DNA from: Planctomycetota bacterium
Lineage (GTDB): Bacteria; Planctomycetota; Planctomycetia; Pirellulales; Pirellulaceae
Direction of reading: 5' to 3'
DNA: 64,000 nucleotides
NCBI GenBank assembly: GCA_014238905.1
Contig: JABAAE010000005.1
Span: 186,001-250,000 of the forward strand
Part shown: positions 18,780 to 28,814 of the stretch, in pieces
Layout of the letters: each line of letters opens with the position of its first letter
Numbering within the stretch: position 1 is the first letter of the stretch
Position numbers and translations under genes: made by a program
The notes under the pieces: model-generated
Database searches by the model: none
Told to the model about the DNA's origin: nothing
The model's input: only the letters and a program-made list of their open reading frames with translations

Positions 18780-20096
18780 TTAAAAAAGTTTTTCCACAGG
18801 ATTTCCACCATCGGTCAAGGGAACTGGTCGGTCGCCATCGTGCAGAATGTTTTGATGGTCAATCCCCATCGACTTGAAGATGGTCGCATGGAGGTCGGGG
18901 ATCGATACCGGAGAATGAACTATTTTCTTTGCCAAATCATCGGTCTGGCCAATCGCCTGCCCGGTCTGAAGCCCGCCGCCCAGAAAAAGACAGCTAAAGG
19001 CCGTGCTCTGATGCCCACGACCACCACCAGCGTCAAATTCTGGCGGCCTCCCGAATTCTGTCGCAACCACAATCAGCGTGGTGTCCAGGAGTTTTCTTTT
19101 TTCCAGGTCGTCCAAAAGGGCAGATAGTGATTGGTCCAATTGTCGTATTAATTGATGTTGGTTTTCCTGACCCTGATTGTGTGTATCCCAGCCCGTTCCA
19201 TTGATAAAATTCAAATTGAAACCAACTTCCACAAATCGGACACCCGATTGCACCAGGCGTCGCGCTAAAAGGCAGCGTTGACCAAATTCACTTCCATATT
19301 GATTTCTCAGGTCATTATTCTCTGTTTTTAAATCAAAATTCTTCATGAACTGAGGGCCCGCCAGCTTCATTCCAGCCACGCTATTCTTGTAATTCTTCTG
19401 AAGGATGCGGGCTGGATTGTTTAGAAGTTGTTCAGATGACAAATCCTCAAGCAGGCGATTTCGGCGTAACATTCGGTTTTTATTGACGTCAACGGGTAAT
19501 CGCAGGCCCGCTGGACCGGCCTTGGTATCTGTTAAATATAGATAGCCGTAGCGGCTTCCTAGAAAACCAGGCCCCCGGGTGGCACTGGGATAACCCATTA
19601 GAACGTAGCCCGGAACACCCTCTCCCACCGGGGGGCGTTCGTGAATCACCATCGAACCAAGCGACGGATACACCGTTGTACCAGTGGCTGGGCGGCCTAC
19701 ATGCATTCGGTTAGTGGCCGCCGCATGTTCGTCAATCACGTCATGGTGGACTGATCGAATGATCGCTCCCCGATCCAAGCGATCCGCCACGCCTTTGAGG
19801 TGCTCGCAAACCGAGACATCCGTAACGGAAGTCGGGATGCTCGCGTAAGCGGATCCAGGTCGCTTGTTTTTTTGTTTTGGATCCCCCATTCTTTTGGGAT
19901 CAAAAGTATCCAGATGGCAAGCGCCACCTCCTAGCCAAATAAAAATGCAGGCGTCTGCTTTTCCTTTTGGAGGATGCGATGAGAATTTGACCCCTCCTTG
20001 ATGATTAGGAATCCCCATCATCGAGTTCGCAACACCAGGTGCTAACCCGGCCCCAATCGTTTGAACAAATGCTCTCCGATTGCATTTTTGCATCAT
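18780..20096 (-). CDS. DUF1501 protein, coupled to PSD protein
   Basis: 438 residues from the first of two ATG codons at 20096. That ATG overlaps the stop of the upstream gene as TAATG, which decides the start and implies translational coupling. The leader has NRRAFVQ followed by a mildly hydrophobic stretch (Tat-like). The body shows IWLGGGACHLDTFDPK, GWDTHNQGQ, VVATEFGRPPEF and GRGHQSTAF, the family's metal-site-like motifs. Probably exported with its DUF1549/DUF1553 partner. Reaction unknown. Confidence 0.92.
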   Translation of the reverse strand: MMQKCNRRAFVQTIGAGLAPGVANSMMGIPNHQGGVKFSSHPPKGKADACIFIWLGGGACHLDTFDPKRMGDPKQKNKRPGSAYASIPTSVTDVSVCEHLKGVADRLDRGAIIRSVHHDVIDEHAAATNRMHVGRPATGTTVYPSLGSMVIHERPPVGEGVPGYVLMGYPSATRGPGFLGSRYGYLYLTDTKAGPAGLRLPVDVNKNRMLRRNRLLEDLSSEQLLNNPARILQKNYKNSVAGMKLAGPQFMKNFDLKTENNDLRNQYGSEFGQRCLLARRLVQSGVRFVEVGFNLNFINGTGWDTHNQGQENQHQLIRQLDQSLSALLDDLEKRKLLDTTLIVVATEFGRPPEFDAGGGRGHQSTAFSCLFLGGGLQTGQAIGQTDDLAKKIVHSPVSIPDLHATIFKSMGIDHQNILHDGDRPVPLTDGGNPVEKLF

Positions 20097-23000
20097 TATT
20101 GAACCGTCCTGAATTCTGGTGTGTTGAAAAGAGCCCAAACCACGTCTTCCATACGCTCACGCCAGCGGGGTTGAAGCCTGGCGGTGGGCCTGTCTCCCTG
20201 CCGAACCGCGCGTTCTATCTCCATCTTGATTCTCGTCGCCTCTGGGTGCAGGTGATTTGACCACGAAACAGCCGTGCGAAATTGAGACGCATAGTCCCCG
20301 GTCTGAGTTGGCCCAGCGATTAAACGCCCCTCAAATCCATTTTCCAGTTCCGCGGTGACGATGGCCAGTTCCGCAGAGGAAGGCAAACGCCCTAGCACCT
20401 GGAGATAGGAATCTTGAGTTAATTTTTCAACCGATCGCGACTGAATAGCCAATCGCGTAAAAAACGAATCAGCCGATAACTGTGTCGCGCGATGGGCTGC
20501 ATCCCCGTTGGCCAAAACCAGCGGCTGGATGAGGGTCGCCGTTTCCTCTCGTTCGGTAATCGGATTGGGACGGGACTCACGCCACCCGAACGCGCTTAGA
20601 ACATCGACCACCGACTGGGCTCTGGGCAATGCAAGGGCGGGCCGATCTCTTTCATTGGCCAGCCCGATAAGCTCCCAACTACGCGAGGGATTACCTAAAT
20701 TTAAAAAGGTACTGGCCGTTCGTCGGCCTTCGGGATCAAACGTCAGCTCACCGATCGACATCGGCTTTCCCGAAATTGAAAAAAGAGAATCGACAATCTG
20801 CTCAGCTGTCAAGTTACGAATTTTCCGAGCTCCCCAATCCTCAACAAGTTCATCATCTTCAGACGACTGACGCTGGTAAGCATTGGATTTCATGATCAAT
20901 CGAATTAACTTTTTTGCGTCATACCCGTTTGAAGTAAAGTAATCGGCAAGGTATTCGATCAGGGGAATATTATCGCTGTCCTGGATCACAAATTCATCGC
21001 TGGAATCAGCTAAACCTTTTCCCATCAATCGGCTCCATATCCTGTTCACCATCACCATCGAAAACCGGCGGTTTTCTGAATCGATAATCAACTCGGAAAG
21101 TTTTCTTCTGGTGTCACCCATCAATCGCTCCGCTCCATCTTTTCCTTGACGGGATTTCGAATTCATGTCACGGTTGAAGGGCCAATTGGGTTGAATCATT
21201 TGCCCAGGCTCGAGCGTCACCTTGATGTCGGAAAAATTTTCCGAGTTCGCAACAGAGCTGGTTACCGGTAATTGAATTGGCTTTTTTCTTAACATCGCGG
21301 CCAGCTCAAAAACGTCTTGTTGTCGAATAGAGTTCGATGGTGAATCGTGACAACGGGCGCAGGTGAGGTCGATTCCCAAAAACGCCCTCGCGATTACGTT
21401 GGCCTTGGCGGCCTCGGGAACATCGTTTTGACTTGCCTGTCCAAACCCAGCGGGACCGCCGTTGAATTGGCTCCCACCCATCGAAATAAGCTCTGAAACG
21501 AAACGATCCATCGGTTTATTGTCCAGCAGCGATTCGTAAATCCAAAACCGAAAGGGACCGGTGTTGTTCAGTTTCGGCTTTAACAATCCCGGGTTTTCAG
21601 CCAGAACATCCTGCCAATAAGAGACCCAATGGTCGGCGTAACCGGGTTGCCGCAAAAGATAGTCGATCTCTGTGATTCGTTTAACAGGAGACGGATCGTT
21701 AATAAATTGACGTATTTTTTCGGCCGAAGGCGGTACTCCCACGGTGTCGAAATAAACCCTTCTCAGGAAAACAACATCAGCGGCGATGTGAGTCGGCGTT
21801 TTTCCCTCCGCCTCCAACCGTTCAGCAAGCAGACCATCGATCGATTGAACCCCCATTTTTCGCCTTCTTGCCTCAACCGTTGTTCGAGCCAACTGACGGC
21901 GCGTCGTCCAATACGGTTTATCCAACGCGGAAAGTTCCCGCCGTTTTGCTTGGTTGATTTCCGACAATTGATGTTGATACGATTGCACGTGATTCTTCCA
22001 CTGCGTCTGGGACAACTTCGGAGCAGAGCCATTGGAAAGCAATTCAAAAAATCGTTGTTGAGGACGCTTGATCCCTACAATGCATTCGCCAAGTTCGTTT
22101 CTTAACCCTTTTCCCCCCACGAGAGTTTCCAAACGGAAAAGGTGTTTTCCTTTTTTCAACGTCAATGTCAAGGAACACTCCCGATGTCCGACCCGTATTG
22201 GGTAGGCTTGAGGGTCTTTAATGGGAGCTAATATCGGAACCTCTTCATGGCCACTGGCGTTACGGGTCATCATCGAGAGTTCTCCCACTACCTTATTATC
22301 GACCAACAAGGCGGTTGCATTTTTTGCTCGAAAAAAGACCTCGTATTCTCCCCCCTCCAGGTTAACGAGAATTTGACCTCGGACCATATAAACGGGAGAG
22401 CGATCGCTAATCACTCCCGGACGAACATATTTTTCAGGAATACCGTCGAGCCCGAAATGGTTAAAGAAATACCTCTCTTGGGAAGGACCATTAACACGAA
22501 ATGGAGGCACTCTCTCGGTTACATTTTCAAAAACATCAATCAACAATTTCCCCGTCTCCAGAGACCGGTCAAACTGAATGTCTGTGGAGATCGACGGCGG
22601 TTGCTGACTTGCTGTCTTGACGAGTTTAGACAATGAGTTGGAATTTCTTAATATTTCCAGGTCGCTAATCCATCCGCGATAACTTGAATCACGATTTCCG
22701 CCCATGGATGAACCGATCCAGATTTCATCGTTGTCGACCACCGGCTCGAGGGTCGTTGGACCACCCATGTCCCAATCCCCCGACGTCGTTTGACCGTCTA
22801 CCAATGCCACGATTTTCGTGGGATCTCCAAAGCGGTAATGGATCGCAACATGATGCCATGATCCGTCAACCGGAAACCCCGATGAAGAATTCCAGCGGTG
22901 ATAAACTCCACCTGCTTTGGATCCCGCGGCACCATTGACCACTGATGCCGAACGAAACAAGAAACTGACACGTGCTGTTCCGTTGATGCCTCGCAAACGC

Positions 23001-23401
23001 AAGGCGTAATTCTGGTTTTCTTTATCAAAAGTGGTGCGGCCTGTTCTTCCTTTTCCCACGATATAGATTTGTTGATCATCCCGCAGACTGCTTGGAGCGA
23101 CCCAAGCAGAGATCGTAATTGAGTCGCCGTTTCTGAATTGAGTCGATTGGTCGTTTCCGGGGATTTTCAGATAGGATGCACCATCAAGGAACAGGGCACG
23201 TCTTGAATGGCGGGTTGAAAAAACCTCAATCTGAGGTTTTCCATGGGACCGAACATCCGTTCCAAACGTGGAGGGATCGGACAATTTCAATTGCAGTACC
23301 GTCTCTTGTGCGACAACCGAAGTACAAATCTGCGGTGCAACATTTAAAAAACAAAGGCTCGAAAGAACGATGTAACTAGATTTGGTAAGCAGAGATTCCA
23401 T
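20096..23401 (-). CDS. Secreted LamG / DUF1549 / DUF1553 protein (PSD family)
   Basis: 1101 residues from ATG 23401, chosen because it gives a clean signal peptide ending near SVVAQ; the frame continues to an ATG at 23446 and a TTG at 23482. Domains in order: LamG/concanavalin-like (about 40-245), a PA14-like sandwich (about 330-440), a charged helical stretch, DUF1549 (about 500-720) and DUF1553 (about 760-1080). DUF1549 contains CARCH near residue 680, a CxxCH heme-attachment-type motif usual in this family. No separate cytochrome c domain is seen. These large planctomycete proteins are probably exported and are thought to act on polysaccharides. The DUF1501 gene is coupled downstream. Confidence 0.9.
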   Translation of the reverse strand: MESLLTKSSYIVLSSLCFLNVAPQICTSVVAQETVLQLKLSDPSTFGTDVRSHGKPQIEVFSTRHSRRALFLDGASYLKIPGNDQSTQFRNGDSITISAWVAPSSLRDDQQIYIVGKGRTGRTTFDKENQNYALRLRGINGTARVSFLFRSASVVNGAAGSKAGGVYHRWNSSSGFPVDGSWHHVAIHYRFGDPTKIVALVDGQTTSGDWDMGGPTTLEPVVDNDEIWIGSSMGGNRDSSYRGWISDLEILRNSNSLSKLVKTASQQPPSISTDIQFDRSLETGKLLIDVFENVTERVPPFRVNGPSQERYFFNHFGLDGIPEKYVRPGVISDRSPVYMVRGQILVNLEGGEYEVFFRAKNATALLVDNKVVGELSMMTRNASGHEEVPILAPIKDPQAYPIRVGHRECSLTLTLKKGKHLFRLETLVGGKGLRNELGECIVGIKRPQQRFFELLSNGSAPKLSQTQWKNHVQSYQHQLSEINQAKRRELSALDKPYWTTRRQLARTTVEARRRKMGVQSIDGLLAERLEAEGKTPTHIAADVVFLRRVYFDTVGVPPSAEKIRQFINDPSPVKRITEIDYLLRQPGYADHWVSYWQDVLAENPGLLKPKLNNTGPFRFWIYESLLDNKPMDRFVSELISMGGSQFNGGPAGFGQASQNDVPEAAKANVIARAFLGIDLTCARCHDSPSNSIRQQDVFELAAMLRKKPIQLPVTSSVANSENFSDIKVTLEPGQMIQPNWPFNRDMNSKSRQGKDGAERLMGDTRRKLSELIIDSENRRFSMVMVNRIWSRLMGKGLADSSDEFVIQDSDNIPLIEYLADYFTSNGYDAKKLIRLIMKSNAYQRQSSEDDELVEDWGARKIRNLTAEQIVDSLFSISGKPMSIGELTFDPEGRRTASTFLNLGNPSRSWELIGLANERDRPALALPRAQSVVDVLSAFGWRESRPNPITEREETATLIQPLVLANGDAAHRATQLSADSFFTRLAIQSRSVEKLTQDSYLQVLGRLPSSAELAIVTAELENGFEGRLIAGPTQTGDYASQFRTAVSWSNHLHPEATRIKMEIERAVRQGDRPTARLQPRWRERMEDVVWALFNTPEFRTVQ

Positions 23402-23773
23402 CAGTATTTTTTTGACGGGGGGACATGGCGGTTTCCGATTCACCATTGAATTGTAAGGGGAAATTGGTTTGTTTTCCAACAAACGAGAATGCTTTTCTTT
23501 ACCACCGGAAAAACATCGATCCGGCGGAAAGATTCATTCAATCTCATCAAACATCAAAATCGCCTCTTACCCGGTGTCGAGGGTAAACTATAATGGGAGA
23601 TGACCGCAGCGAGTTGGTCCCACTCGTCACGTTGGGGAATTCGTTCTGGCAGGTTAGCTTTGGGTCGTCTGCGGCGTACCATCCCTTGCCAGCATTCTAT
23701 CCTTGGCGACCGATTCACCCATTCTTGTCCAAAACCCGCATCCGAAAAGATCTTTCCAGTTTGAACTAAAAAA
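23402..23773. other. Divergent spacer of about 370 bp
   Basis: It separates the minus-strand PSD operon from the plus-strand TPR gene and should hold both promoters. A 94-codon frame at 23554-23838 (minus) overlaps the TPR gene start and has no protein-like features. Nothing else recognised. Confidence 0.35.
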
Positions 23774-25174
23774 ATGTCGCAGTCGTTAATCCCTAGAGAA
23801 GAACGAAAAAATCGACGAAAACTCGTTGTGTCGGCCATTTCTCAAATGATATTTCTTGTCGTCGTGGTGGGCATTCTTTTTGCCCTGTTTTACTGGCTAA
23901 AATCTGCGGAACACACAAGGAAGGAGGCGAGAACTCGTACCGAAGCGAAAGCCGCCTCAATTGCCGAAGAACTTTTGCAGGCCATCGAATCCAGTGACAC
24001 CTCTCGAATTAGGGATCAATACGATTTATTAAAAGAAATCGATCCGGTCAACCAAAGCCTTCGGCACCTGATCTGGATAGCATCGATGATCACCAAAGAT
24101 GCCCCCACCTCCGAAAAGATGAAAAACGAATTAGCCCCTGGCGATGGGCAAGAGGGATATGGACCTTCCCATTTCCTTGCCGGACAGCAAATGTTCGCAA
24201 TCAGTCATCCCACACTCGAGGAGGGCAGACAAATGTTGGTCCACTTTCGGGCCGCCGCACGGTCTGACAAGGTTTCCCCTGCTGTTCACCGATACGTGGG
24301 CGACGTCTTATTCGCAATGAAACAGCACGGAAAAGCGGTCCAGGCGTATCGGAAAATGAAACCACTGACGGCCGATTTACAGTTTCGCATCGCTACCGCG
24401 ATCCGTCACACCGACCAAGGATCAAAGTTCCTTGACGAAATGCGATACGCCTCTGATCTCTATGAAAAACAAATTAACGCCAACCCGTCTGACGACGCGG
24501 TTTACGTGAATTGGACCCGATCTCTTTTTCATTGTGGCTTAGTCGACAAAGCAGAAACACTGTTGATCGCCAGAATGAAAAAAGACGACAACCCTTTCCT
24601 GCGAAATGCTCTGATTCAAGCCTATCTAGCCCATTTAAAATTCGTCGGAGATTTCCAGAGACGAAAAGAAATGTTGCAGCAAATTTGCGAACTTGATCCA
24701 GACTTGAAAATCAACCCTCATACCCGCAAGGCTTTTTTCGAACTTGCCAACCATCTCGTCCAAGAAAACCGATTTGAAGAGGCTCGGGCCTACTATCTCA
24801 TCAGTGCTAAAAAAATTGAATTCCCGATTTCGGTTAAAAACAATCTCGCTTGGGTAGAATTAATGCGTCCCAATGGCAACTTACAGGAAGCACTTAAGTT
24901 GGCCGACGAAGCAGTTGCTGGAAGCCAAGCCAAAGTGGCCGGTGAAGTCTTTGGAACAAGGGGTCAGATACACGCCAAGTTGGGCAACTGGGATCTGGCG
25001 CTTGTAGATCTGGAAAAAGCGTCGATGGATGCCGTTGAAAAATCTCCATCCCGGCTTGCCCTGGCGGTCGTTTATCGTCGCTTGGGGAAAAATAAAAAAG
25101 CGGAACAGATGTTTATTTTAGCTCAATCCAGCTTTCAGTCGCTCGATGAACTCTCCAACACCTATCCCCAGTAA
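23774..25174 (+). CDS. Membrane-anchored TPR protein
   Basis: 466 residues. A basic N-terminus (REERKNRRK) precedes one membrane helix (about 20-41), so the bulk lies outside the cytoplasm. The rest is helical and TPR-like, clearest near the end (NNLAWVELMR, GEVFGTRGQIHAKLGNWDLALVDLEKA, LALAVVYRRLGKNKKAEQMF). Probably a scaffold for protein contacts; partner unknown. A single-gene unit with no operon neighbour on its strand. The next locus is a decayed DUF1559 gene. Confidence 0.78.
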   Translation: MSQSLIPREERKNRRKLVVSAISQMIFLVVVVGILFALFYWLKSAEHTRKEARTRTEAKAASIAEELLQAIESSDTSRIRDQYDLLKEIDPVNQSLRHLIWIASMITKDAPTSEKMKNELAPGDGQEGYGPSHFLAGQQMFAISHPTLEEGRQMLVHFRAAARSDKVSPAVHRYVGDVLFAMKQHGKAVQAYRKMKPLTADLQFRIATAIRHTDQGSKFLDEMRYASDLYEKQINANPSDDAVYVNWTRSLFHCGLVDKAETLLIARMKKDDNPFLRNALIQAYLAHLKFVGDFQRRKEMLQQICELDPDLKINPHTRKAFFELANHLVQENRFEEARAYYLISAKKIEFPISVKNNLAWVELMRPNGNLQEALKLADEAVAGSQAKVAGEVFGTRGQIHAKLGNWDLALVDLEKASMDAVEKSPSRLALAVVYRRLGKNKKAEQMFILAQSSFQSLDELSNTYPQ

Positions 25175-25453
25175 CCACTCCAAAGAGTTGTTAGCTTGGG
25201 CCTCTTGTGATGGCCTGGTTGTTTGGCAACAGCCGCGCTTTTGCCCTCATCCTGATCTTTGACCAGGATCGGTGTTTGCTCTTAGCGTCCACATCGATCA
25301 ACCGACCAGATCGCAGAATGCCAGGATTTGATAACATCATCGAAAGCCGTTTACGCATCGTTCCGCGTTTCCGATGGGCGGGCCTTTATCTCTGGGGCTC
25401 TTTAAAAAAACAGATTTCAGGGACGAAAACGCCACAGAGGTTTTGTTAAGTCA

Positions 25454-26051
25454 ATGAAAACCTCAGTCCTTAACAGTCCTAAAGCTGAGGGACGAAAGAG
25501 GCAAAGCGAAAACAAGTTAAAACAGTTAGCTCTTTCGATCCACAATTATCACGATGTCCAAGTCAGATTCCCTGCCGCCAATTTCATCGGTCGCAATGGG
25601 CACCGACATAGTTGGAGAACCGGCATGTTGCCTTTCCTCGATCAGGGAGACCCTTACTACGATTACCGGCTGAGGGAAACCTGGAACCGTCCAACCATCG
25701 CCAAGGTCTTTTCGAAAGATGCCGGACGTTTGTCGTCATCTCGATGCAACTCTGGACACAGTTTCACCGTGGCACCTCGCGTTGACGGGCCAGAAAACGG
25801 GGTTTTCGGGGCAGAAGACTTCTTTCACCAACCTGATTGATGACAGTTCCAACACGATTATGTTCGCCAGCGGCCGGACCAAGTTTTGGTGAACGAAACC
25901 ACTGGAGATTTCCTCCGATCCGAGCTTGGTTGTTTCTTTAAAAGGCATCCCTTTTAAAGACGGTTTTTACGTCGCATTATTTGACGGTTCGGTTTATCCC
26001 GGCAGGTGTCAACTACCAAACATTGCACCGCCTCATCCTAATCGCAGATAG
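25454..26051 (+). pseudogene. DUF1559 gene broken by a frameshift and an in-frame stop
   Basis: The first frame (from 25454) gives SENKLKQLALSIHNYHDV and MLPFLDQ, the typical DUF1559 beginning. It loses homology at a run of four T (25709-25712). Reading on one base over gives SPWHLALTG, TNLIDDSSNTIMFA and then a TGA at 25890-25892. The same frame continues past that stop with TKPLEISSDPSL and YVALFDGSV, the C-terminal DUF1559 signature, to TAG at 26049. One indel and one nonsense change therefore inactivate it. The usual prepilin-like N-terminal helix is also missing. Confidence 0.85.
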
Positions 26052-26183
26052 AGAGGAATCTGGACCGATCTAAAAGATCATTTTGCCAAAATAAAAGAAC
26101 CGCGAAATCCTGGAAAACAGCTCAACCCATCGTCGTTTTATTGGAACTGAAGAAACGAACAAAACTCTGATTTCAAATTTTCC

Positions 26184-26849
26184 TTACGCACCTGAGGGAG
26201 CGTCTAAAGCCAGCTCTTCTCGAATGATCGAAAGAAGTTCGGCCCCGGTGATCTCAGGATCCCGAGTTAAATCCGCCGAGATTTGAACATCAGCCAGACG
26301 CTCGTATCCCAACGAACGATTTTTCAACAGCCGAGGATAGCATCTCCGCAAGGCCTGCGTATCTAATTCATCATCCAAGGGTTTAAACTCGGACTGCCAA
26401 ACCACAGCTTTTGGATTCTCAAAAAAGTCTTCAACCATTTCATTGATGAATCGTTCACCAACATCGATACCCACTACCAAAAAATGTTCTCGCACCCAAT
26501 CCAGCAGACCGGAGTCTCCATAGATCAAACTGCCTGTAGCATCCAACACAAAGTTATTGTCAACAGGAATCGCCACCTTGGAGAACTCCCGTTCCAATGA
26601 AAGATATCTGTTTTTTCTCTCTTGATAATGCTCTTCAAATGGGTACCCCATCCAATTCGCCGCTTCGCTCATCGTCGCTAAACCCAACGATCGATTAATC
26701 GCCTCATCAACCACAAAAACGGAAAACCCTAGTTCTGAATTCCATTTGGACGCGGTCATACTCTTGCCTGAATTGGACATGCCAATCAACGCCACGTGAA
26801 GACGGTTCTCTCGATTTCGCTTGTCAAATTCATCTCGGGTCATCTTCAT
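26184..26849 (-). CDS. Shikimate-kinase-like P-loop protein
   Basis: 221 residues. A Walker A motif GMSNSGKS (23-30) is followed by KWNSELGFSVFVVDE, where shikimate kinases have the strand and substrate aspartate, and a later LDATGSLIYG segment. It probably phosphorylates a small molecule or nucleotide-like substrate with ATP, but shikimate-specific residues are not evident and it is longer than AroK (about 175). Specificity open. Same strand as, and downstream of, the epimerase gene (47 bp apart); they may be co-transcribed. Confidence 0.7.
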   Translation of the reverse strand: MKMTRDEFDKRNRENRLHVALIGMSNSGKSMTASKWNSELGFSVFVVDEAINRSLGLATMSEAANWMGYPFEEHYQERKNRYLSLEREFSKVAIPVDNNFVLDATGSLIYGDSGLLDWVREHFLVVGIDVGERFINEMVEDFFENPKAVVWQSEFKPLDDELDTQALRRCYPRLLKNRSLGYERLADVQISADLTRDPEITGAELLSIIREELALDAPSGA

Positions 26850-26896
26850 TTTCGTACCATTTGTTCTAGGCTTTCCATTTCTACCAAAACACCCCC

Positions 26897-27820
26897 TTAC
26901 AGTGAACTCTTTTCACCGGACGCATCGATACCAGCGACAATTTCATTAACGGTCTTTCTCAGCAATTCATTTCCGCCAAACACCATTCCCATCCCCCGTA
27001 TTTTTTCAGTATCAATCTGGTTTTTTGGGCGGATGGAATGACCGTTGATTTTGGCATCGCTTCCCGAAATCTCTTTGGCAAGATGAGCCACGTCATATTC
27101 TGAAATATATCGATCGTAACACGCGAACACTTCACCCTGGAACTCATCCCGTTCCAAAAGAACTCGCATTGATTTAGCCACGTCGTTGGCATGGACTTCT
27201 TTCCCTCCCTTGCCGCAAAACACCTCCTTCCCTTGCATCACGTTTCGTATCAGTTCGAACCACTTGGATTTTGATAGTTGGTGGTGCAGCCCATAAACCC
27301 CGGTCGGTCGCACCACGCCGATATTAAATCCTTCGCTACGAGCGTAACTGTGGACAAATTTTTCCACGGCCGCTTTATGAGCACCATAGTGCGAACTTGG
27401 AAAAAGAGGATGATTCTCATCCAAACGGCGATCATTGAGAATTTTGTCGTGGACGGCGCAGCTGGACACAAATAGAAACTGTTTAACACCGGATTTCTTA
27501 GCAGCTTCGATGAGTTTTAAGGTGCCGACAAGATTTGTTTGGACGAATTCAGCAATTTCTCCTTCTTCACCCTGAAAACGAGATCCCGGACGCCAGAATG
27601 CATTGTGAATGACGGCATGACAATGCTGAACTAAATCGCCCGCGGTATCGCACGTTTTTAGATTTCCCTCTATCCATTGACAGTCTGGCCCGCCCGCCGG
27701 TAAATCCTGCACTTTCGAGTCAGTTCGTCGCCAACATTTCAATTGGTGCCCGTGGGACAAAAATTGACGGAGGATATAGCGCCCAATAAACCCGCTACCA
27801 CCAGTAATTGCAATTTTCAT
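26897..27820 (-). CDS. NAD-dependent epimerase/dehydratase (extended SDR)
   Basis: 307 residues from ATG 27820; the upstream TTG at 27844 would add 8 residues before the Rossmann fold. The nucleotide-binding GGSGFIG lies at 7-13. The catalytic pair appears in SSHYGAHK (Y and K three apart), with a matching serine in VSSCAVH. It is an extended short-chain dehydrogenase, acting on a nucleotide sugar or similar. Substrate not assignable. It precedes the P-loop kinase gene on the same strand and is divergent from trpC. Confidence 0.88.
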   Translation of the reverse strand: MKIAITGGSGFIGRYILRQFLSHGHQLKCWRRTDSKVQDLPAGGPDCQWIEGNLKTCDTAGDLVQHCHAVIHNAFWRPGSRFQGEEGEIAEFVQTNLVGTLKLIEAAKKSGVKQFLFVSSCAVHDKILNDRRLDENHPLFPSSHYGAHKAAVEKFVHSYARSEGFNIGVVRPTGVYGLHHQLSKSKWFELIRNVMQGKEVFCGKGGKEVHANDVAKSMRVLLERDEFQGEVFACYDRYISEYDVAHLAKEISGSDAKINGHSIRPKNQIDTEKIRGMGMVFGGNELLRKTVNEIVAGIDASGEKSSL

Positions 27821-28002
27821 TTTTGAAGATCCAGCCCCTACCAATTATCGTAAAAGGAAAATTTTGTTTTAATAAAGCCCGCACACTGTCGCTCCGTCGG
27901 CCACCGTGCTGCCGCTAATGGGCACCGAGTTCCTGTTTTCAATGAGATCATGGTGGCTCTTTACGTTCTTTTCTCCGATGAATCTCGAATGAAAGCCTGA
28001 TC

Positions 28003-28803
28003 TTGTCAGACATCTTAAAGAAAATCGTCGCCGACGCACAGATTCGCATTTCTCATTACAAACGCGAAACCGATGAGGCCACGCTTCAATCGGCCGCCGA
28101 AGCGATGCCCGCACCGGCCAATTTCCTTCAAGCGATCGAGAACAACGATGGGGTTGCCTTAATTGCGGAAATTAAAAGAGCCAGTCCCTCAAAAGGAATG
28201 ATCCGTGAAAACTTTGATCCAGTTTCAATTGCCCGGGACTACCAAAGCGGTGGCGCCACCTGTCTGAGCGTGTTGACCGAAGAAAAGCATTTCCTTGGCC
28301 ATCTCGATTACCTGACGGCTGTGAAATCATCAGTCGAAATCCCTCTGCTGCGGAAAGACTTTATCATCGATCCCTACCAGGTGTTTCAGGCCAAAGTCTG
28401 CGGCGCTTCGGCGGTGTTGCTGATCGCTGAATGTTTGAATGACGCAACTTTAAACCAATTGCACGACCTTATTGTACAAATCGGATTAACTCCACTGGTT
28501 GAATTTCATGACCAAAAGAATCTTCAAAGGTCGGTCGATTGCGGTGCCCAATTGATCGGCATTAACAATCGCGATTTACGAACGTTTGAAACCGATTTAA
28601 CCCATTGCATCGGTCTGAGCCAAAAGATTCCAAAGGATCGCACCATCGTTGCCGAAAGTGGGATCTACACTTACCAGGAGGTCCGGAAATTGGAGGAAGC
28701 AGGGATCAACGCCATGTTGGTAGGAGAATCCTTGATGCGGGAAAGCAATCTAGTCTCCGCAGTCCACCAATTACTGGGAAAAGAAGACTCTGCCACCGAA
28801 TAG
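28003..28803 (+). CDS. trpC: Indole-3-glycerol-phosphate synthase
   Basis: 266 residues, full length. EIKRASPSKG (about 55), the catalytic lysine segment LLRKDFIID, GASAVLLIAE, the LVEFHDQKNL segment, INNRDL and VAESGI are all present. It closes carboxyphenylamino-deoxyribulose phosphate to indole-3-glycerol phosphate, the fourth step of tryptophan synthesis, as a cytoplasmic TIM barrel. The start is a TTG without a clear ribosome site. It stands alone, with no trpD, trpF or trpB nearby. It converges on a methyltransferase gene 11 bases away. Confidence 0.95.
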   Translation: MSDILKKIVADAQIRISHYKRETDEATLQSAAEAMPAPANFLQAIENNDGVALIAEIKRASPSKGMIRENFDPVSIARDYQSGGATCLSVLTEEKHFLGHLDYLTAVKSSVEIPLLRKDFIIDPYQVFQAKVCGASAVLLIAECLNDATLNQLHDLIVQIGLTPLVEFHDQKNLQRSVDCGAQLIGINNRDLRTFETDLTHCIGLSQKIPKDRTIVAESGIYTYQEVRKLEEAGINAMLVGESLMRESNLVSAVHQLLGKEDSATE

Positions 28804-28814
28804 GACCCACTGGA

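Noticed and set aside
23554..23838. 94-codon minus-strand frame
   Set aside because: It overlaps the start of the TPR gene and has no helix, motif or signal.
25207..25449. 80-codon plus-strand frame before the broken DUF1559 gene
   Set aside because: It could be the lost N-terminal part, but no DUF1559 or prepilin-like sequence is visible, so it was not annotated.
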